This document shows positions 60,284 to 64,000 of a stretch of DNA of 64,000 nt, piece by piece (position 1 is the first letter of the stretch; each line of letters begins with the position of its first letter). A program made the position numbers and the translations under genes. Source of the DNA: Paenibacillus lacisoli (GTDB taxonomy: Bacteria; Bacillota; Bacilli; Paenibacillales; Paenibacillaceae); assembly GCF_030580655.1 (NCBI RefSeq), contig NZ_JAUQTB010000003.1, positions 310,001 to 374,000 of the forward strand. The letters run 5' to 3'. The notes beneath the pieces are model-generated. The model ran no database searches and had not been told where the DNA came from. It worked only from the letters and a program-made list of their open reading frames with translations.

Positions 60284-60970
60284 TTAAGGCTTGTATTCCA
60301 TGTGATCCATGGTAAATCCGTCCTGGCTGTACTTATAGGTCAAGACAAGATCGCCGACAAATTCGGAGGGGGTAATGGAGCCGGACAATACGGCCTGAAT
60401 CTGTCCCTGCTCATCGATGCTGAAGACGGTGTAGGAACTGAAATCGACTTCATGTGCAAATTGAGCCGGATCGTCATAGAAATCACTAAGGGGCTTTTGC
60501 TGCTTCTGCTGACTTCCATGAAAGCTCACGGTGATCAGGACACTTGAATCCGAGATGTTGACTGTACTGCTTAGCTGGCTCTTGCGGAGTGCATCCGCAG
60601 GCTGCTCAACAGGATATTCCTTCATCGTGTTCGGATTGATCAGATGGAGCTCCTGCTTGTTGATCCCTGTGCCCGAACCGAGCGTAACAATTACAGCAGC
60701 CTCCGGCTGTCCGTCCCCGTTCAGATCACTGTAATAGAGCTGGGGTGCCAGAGCAGGATCACTCGGTACATTCCAGTCAAATGCTGCATGCTTGCCGTTC
60801 GCCGCCAGAACCACTTTCGAATACTGTCCATTTTGTTCTTCGCCGCTGTAATATAGTTTGACATTCTGGTCTTCCGGAGCCTCGGCAATGACATGCTGCG
60901 GATTCAGCACAGCTGTTCCAGAATAGGGCAGGAACAAGGACACCAGGAAGGCGACAAGCATATTAATCAT
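60284..60970 (-). CDS. Secreted protein with FG-GAP-like calcium loop
   Basis: The 228-aa product begins with a signal peptide (MINMLVAFLVSLFLPYSGTAVLN) and no lipobox cysteine, so it is probably secreted or membrane-anchored through an uncleaved helix. The segment LYYSDLNGDGQPEAAVIVTLGSGTG is an FG-GAP/VCBS-type strand pair with a DLNGDG calcium-binding loop. The rest is beta-rich (VNISDSSVLITVSFHG, VLTYKYSQDGFTMDHMEYKP). I do not recognise a named family beyond this. AAAGGAGCTC about 8 bases before ATG 60970 sets the start. It lies upstream of, and on the same strand as, the GNAT and sigma genes. Confidence 0.75.
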   Translation of the reverse strand: MINMLVAFLVSLFLPYSGTAVLNPQHVIAEAPEDQNVKLYYSGEEQNGQYSKVVLAANGKHAAFDWNVPSDPALAPQLYYSDLNGDGQPEAAVIVTLGSGTGINKQELHLINPNTMKEYPVEQPADALRKSQLSSTVNISDSSVLITVSFHGSQQKQQKPLSDFYDDPAQFAHEVDFSSYTVFSIDEQGQIQAVLSGSITPSEFVGDLVLTYKYSQDGFTMDHMEYKP

Positions 60971-61321
60971 GTAAATAGAGCTCCTTTCTTCATGATTTTC
61001 AGCATTCACTGCTCATTAACTTAACTATATAGTAAATCATCGGGAAATGCGTCGAACTTTTTAACTAGACATTTCGCAAAAAAACCTAATTTAATGAAAG
61101 TAGTCTAAAAGTCAGGGTGTTTTCCATCGAAATAAAGGCCTAGAAAGAGCAGATTGTAAGAACTGCCTTCTTTTATTGAACAATATGGTGCTAAAGAGTA
61201 TATTAGAGAGAAACGCGTTTATACAGAGAATAGGACCGTGCTCTAAGACCTGGCATCCACAAGCTGCTGCAGTGTCTTGAGAAAGGACGGAAGATTCCAC
61301 CTAAAGGAAAGGTTGAGATCC
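60971..61321. other. Divergent intergenic region upstream of glnS
   Basis: 351 bases holding the promoters of the secreted-protein gene and glnS. AT-rich in the first half. I looked for a T-box leader, common before Gram-positive tRNA-synthetase genes, and did not find the conserved AGGGTGGNACCGCG element. No RNA or gene is recognised. Confidence 0.6.
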
Positions 61322-63007
61322 GTGACGAAATTCAGTACCCCCCCTAATTTTATCAAAAGTATAATCGAAGAAGATCTCCGTAACGGTAAGGTTAAGGAAG
61401 TCGTAACCCGTTTCCCGCCGGAACCGAACGGTTACCTGCATATTGGACATGCGAAGGCGATCTGGATCAACTTTGCAACAGCCTCTGAATTTGGCGGCAG
61501 AACGAATCTGCGCTTTGATGACACCAACCCTGTCAAGGAAGATCAGGAATATGTAGATTCCATCAAGGAAGACGTCAAGTGGCTGGGTTATGAATGGAAT
61601 GAAATGCGCTATGCCTCGGATTATTTTGAAGAAATGTACAACCGCGCGGTCATGCTCATCAAGAAAGGCAAAGCCTATGTCGATGATCAAAGTGCGGAAG
61701 AGATGCGCGAAATGCGTGGTACATTGACGGAGCCGGGCACTAACAGCCCCTACCGGGACCGCAGCGTAGAGGAGAACCTGCAGCTGTTCGAAGAGATGCG
61801 TGCAGGCAAGCATCCGAACGGAGCAAAAGTGCTGCGCGCGAAGATCGATATGGCGTCACCCAATATTAACCTCCGTGACCCTGCGATCTATCGGATCTCC
61901 CATGCGCATCATCATAATACCGGCGATAAGTGGTGCATCTATCCGATGTATGCCTTTGCCCATCCGATTGAGGATGCCATTGAAGGGGTTACCCATTCCC
62001 TCTGCTCTCTGGAGTTCGAAGATCAGCGCCCGTTCTATGATTGGGTTATTGCCGAGTGTGAGATGGAAAGCCAGCCGCATCAATACGAATTTGGCCGCCT
62101 GAACCTCGCTCAGACGGTAACGAGCAAGCGGAAGCTGAAGCTTCTGGTGGATGAAGGCCATGTCGATGGATGGGATGATCCGCGGATGCCAACCATTTCC
62201 GGACTGCGCCGCCGCGGCTATACACCGGAAGCGCTGCGCAATTTTGTCTATGAGACTGGAATTTCCAAAGCCTACGGCGAAGTAGACCTGCAGGTGCTGG
62301 AGCATTTCATCCGGGAAGATCTGAAGCTGAAGGCACCGCGTACGATGGCTGTATTGGACCCGTTGAAGGTGGTTATTACCAACTATCCGGAGGGCGAAGT
62401 CGAATGGCTTGAGGCGGAGAACAATGTGGAGAATCCTGAAATGGGTAACCGCCAGATTCCATTCTCCCGCGAGATCTATATCGAACGTGAGGATTTCATG
62501 GAGAATCCGCCGGCGAAGTACTTCCGTCTGTTCCCTGGCAACGAAGTGCGCCTGAAGCACGCCTATTTCATCAAATGCAACGAAGTGATTAAGGATGAGA
62601 ACGGGGAAGTGGTGGAGATCCACTGCACATATGATCCTGAAACCAAGAGCGGCACTGGCTTTACCGGCCGTAAAGTGAAGGGCACCATTCACTGGGTTGA
62701 AGCGACCCAGGCGGTGCCTGCTGAATTCCGTCTCTATGAGCCGCTTGTGAACGAAGAAGCAGCAGATGCCGGAGAAGATGCCGATGCACCGGCCAAAACA
62801 TTCCTGGATGAGCTGAATCCGAACTCCTTGGAAATTGTGCATGGCTTTGTGGAGAAGAACATGATGGAAGCGAAGCCGCAGGACAAGTTCCAATTCTTCC
62901 GTCACGGCTACTTTAATGTCGACACGAAGTTCTCGAAACCCGGACATCCGGTGTTTAACCGTGTTGTCTCACTGAAGAGCTCGTTTCAGCTTCCCAAACA
63001 AGGGTAA
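61322..63007 (+). CDS. glnS: Glutaminyl-tRNA synthetase
   Basis: The 561-aa class I enzyme charges tRNA-Gln with glutamine. The HIGH-type motif is in [15 protein letters not shown] (32-46), [19 protein letters not shown] follows, and the KMSKS-type loop reads TVTSKRKL near residue 265. The C-terminal anticodon-binding beta barrels end in [11 protein letters not shown]. Start GTG 61322 lies about 10 bases after AAAGGAAAGG; the frame is open 15 codons upstream. Most Bacillus relatives lack GlnRS and use GluRS plus GatCAB transamidation, so its presence suits Paenibacillus and is thought to reflect old horizontal transfer. An acidic insert ([18 protein letters not shown], near 485) is unusual. 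Confidence 0.96.
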   Translation: MTKFSTPPNFIKSIIEEDLRNGKVKEVVTRFPPEPNGYLHIGHAKAIWINFATASEFGGRTNLRFDDTNPVKEDQEYVDSIKEDVKWLGYEWNEMRYASDYFEEMYNRAVMLIKKGKAYVDDQSAEEMREMRGTLTEPGTNSPYRDRSVEENLQLFEEMRAGKHPNGAKVLRAKIDMASPNINLRDPAIYRISHAHHHNTGDKWCIYPMYAFAHPIEDAIEGVTHSLCSLEFEDQRPFYDWVIAECEMESQPHQYEFGRLNLAQTVTSKRKLKLLVDEGHVDGWDDPRMPTISGLRRRGYTPEALRNFVYETGISKAYGEVDLQVLEHFIREDLKLKAPRTMAVLDPLKVVITNYPEGEVEWLEAENNVENPEMGNRQIPFSREIYIEREDFMENPPAKYFRLFPGNEVRLKHAYFIKCNEVIKDENGEVVEIHCTYDPETKSGTGFTGRKVKGTIHWVEATQAVPAEFRLYEPLVNEEAADAGEDADAPAKTFLDELNPNSLEIVHGFVEKNMMEAKPQDKFQFFRHGYFNVDTKFSKPGHPVFNRVVSLKSSFQLPKQG

Positions 63008-63042
63008 AAGATAGTAGATAACTGTATAGGTTTTACCAGGAG

Positions 63043-63069
63043 GAGTCTGCCACCAGCAGGCTTCTTTTT
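63043..63069 (+). terminator. Terminator after glnS
   Basis: GTCTGC pairs with GCAGGC around CACCA, followed by TTCTTTTTG and a further T run. Confidence 0.7.
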
Positions 63070-63115
63070 GCTTTTTTTAGGTCATAATATGAATATTAAG
63101 ACATAAGGAGGACGT

Positions 63116-64000
63116 ATGGGACAGCAGGCGATTATCGCAATTATCGTATTTTTAGTTATTTACGCACTTATTATTTCGGAGAAAATTCACCGTACGATCC
63201 TTGCCATGCTGGGAGCTATTCTGATGGTTGTGCTCGGAATCGTCACTCAGGAGAAGGCGATCGAGCATATTGATTTTAATACGCTTGGGCTGCTGATCGG
63301 AATGATGATCATCGTAAGCGTTACTGCGGAGACCGGACTGTTCCGTTATGTGGCGGTCTGGGCGGCCAAGAAGGTGAAGGGGGAGCCCATACATATCATG
63401 GTGGTCCTCGCCATCATTACAGCCGTGGGCTCGGCTTTTCTGGACAATGTTACGACGGTGCTGCTGATCGTGCCGGTGACCTTTAGTATTACAAGACAGC
63501 TCAAAGTGAATCCAATCCCGTTCCTGATCACACAGATTCTGGCCTCGAATATCGGGGGGACCGCGACGATGATCGGCGATCCGCCGAACATCATGATTGG
63601 CAGTGCCGTGAAAGAATTGACGTTTATGGCATTCATCAGTAATCTGGCGCCAATCGCCATCCTGATCATAGCCGTGAATATTCCGCTCTTCATTCTGCTG
63701 TTCCGCAAGCAGATCAAGACGAGTGACGAGCTGAAGCAGGGCATTATGGATATGGATGAAAAGACCCTGATCAAGAACCGGCCGCTGCTGATCAAGAGCC
63801 TGAGTATTCTGCTGCTCACGATTATTGGTTTCTTCCTGCACCAGCTGCTCCATCTTGAATCAGCAACTGTTGCACTGGCCGGAGCATTCCTGCTGCTGCT
63901 TCTCACCGGGGAACATGTGATGGAGGAAGCACTGACACGGGTGGAATGGACAACGATTTTCTTCTTCGTAGGTTTGTTCGTACTGGTATCCGGGCTGGTG
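63116..64000 (+). CDS. ArsB/NhaD-type ion transporter, 3' end beyond window
   Basis: The frame is open from ATG 63116 to the last base (295 codons) and continues outside. AAGGAGGAC (63105-63113) supports the start. The protein is an ion-transporter-superfamily permease: GQQAIIAIIVFLVIYALIISEKIHRT, LLIGMMIIVSVTAETGLFRYVAVWAAKK, SAFLDNVTTVLLIVPVTF and the signature ASNIGGTATMIGDPPNIMIGSA are diagnostic. The family includes arsenite efflux, Na+/H+ antiport and anion symport. No arsR or arsC is next to it, so arsenite export is not favoured. The full protein should be about 425 aa. Confidence 0.92.
   Translation, partial: MGQQAIIAIIVFLVIYALIISEKIHRTILAMLGAILMVVLGIVTQEKAIEHIDFNTLGLLIGMMIIVSVTAETGLFRYVAVWAAKKVKGEPIHIMVVLAIITAVGSAFLDNVTTVLLIVPVTFSITRQLKVNPIPFLITQILASNIGGTATMIGDPPNIMIGSAVKELTFMAFISNLAPIAILIIAVNIPLFILLFRKQIKTSDELKQGIMDMDEKTLIKNRPLLIKSLSILLLTIIGFFLHQLLHLESATVALAGAFLLLLLTGEHVMEEALTRVEWTTIFFFVGLFVLVSGLV

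Noticed and set aside
60971-61321. Possible T-box leader before glnS
   Set aside because: The conserved antiterminator element was not found.
61856-62947. 363-codon minus-strand frame opposite glnS
   Set aside because: Antisense shadow; the plus strand carries a full GlnRS.
63152-63906. Minus-strand frames near the right edge
   Set aside because: They lie opposite the open ArsB/NhaD-type transporter frame, which has clear motifs and a ribosome binding site.
1-64000. CRISPR arrays, tRNA or rRNA genes, insertion sequences
   Set aside because: None recognised by eye on either strand; no transposase or integrase frame and no regularly spaced repeats.

Overview
This window looks like chromosomal DNA of a Paenibacillus-type bacterium (Bacillota). 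The evidence is two clusters of spore-germination receptor genes, strong AGGAGG-type ribosome binding sites, Gram-positive cre, Fur, PerR and BlaI operators, a TPP riboswitch with a Rho-independent terminator, a secreted GH74 xyloglucanase, and a glnS gene, which is uncommon in the Bacillus group but usual in Paenibacillus. I see no phage, transposase, CRISPR array, rRNA or tRNA gene. The window reads as ordinary chromosome with several accessory blocks.

Layout. 1-5.6 kb: end of an Rrf2-type regulator, an Old Yellow Enzyme-type oxidoreductase, an aldo/keto reductase and a GH74 xyloglucanase behind two cre-like sites. 5.7-11.1 kb: germinant-receptor locus 1 (A-C-B-B), with a small convergent membrane protein. 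11.2-16 kb: peroxide and general stress block, with a PerR-like regulator overlapping an odd response-regulator-like protein, a 37-aa membrane protein, catalase, and a YflT/DUF2382 protein behind a SigB-like promoter. 16-18 kb: BlaI regulator, M56 protease and DoxX, tied by two matching operators. 18-21.5 kb: a chemoreceptor with a SigD-like -10, a pirin and a hypothetical protein. 21.5-25.7 kb: germinant-receptor locus 2 (A-C-D-B), including a probable small D subunit. 25.7-38.4 kb: mixed metabolism: HemD, LOG, an AbrB/zinc-ribbon/HTH regulator, SDR, ThuA, a phasin-like protein with a UbiB kinase, VOC, SulP, a DEAD-box helicase, an MFS exporter and a luciferase-like monooxygenase.

38.6-45.2 kb: Fur-boxed siderophore ABC transporter without a binding protein, a glutathione peroxidase-like gene, then an NADH oxidase with three evenly spaced TGTGA-N6-TCACA-type boxes and a formate/nitrite channel with one more such box. 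45.3-52.7 kb: a TPP-riboswitch operon that starts as thiamin salvage (thiM-thiD-thiE) and runs without a visible break into an NCS2 permease, a LuxE-like acyl-protein synthetase, a LuxC-like acyl reductase and an SDR. This apparent fatty-acid reductase with no luciferase, under a thiamin switch, is the most unusual item here. 53-64 kb: a molybdopterin oxidoreductase, an MFS exporter, a GNAT, an SDR lacking catalytic residues, a minus-strand ECF sigma/anti-sigma pair with a GNAT and a secreted protein, glnS, and the first 295 codons of an ArsB/NhaD-type transporter.

Coordinates of sites and hairpins were read by eye. Functions are by family recognition from the translated sequence; no database search was run.
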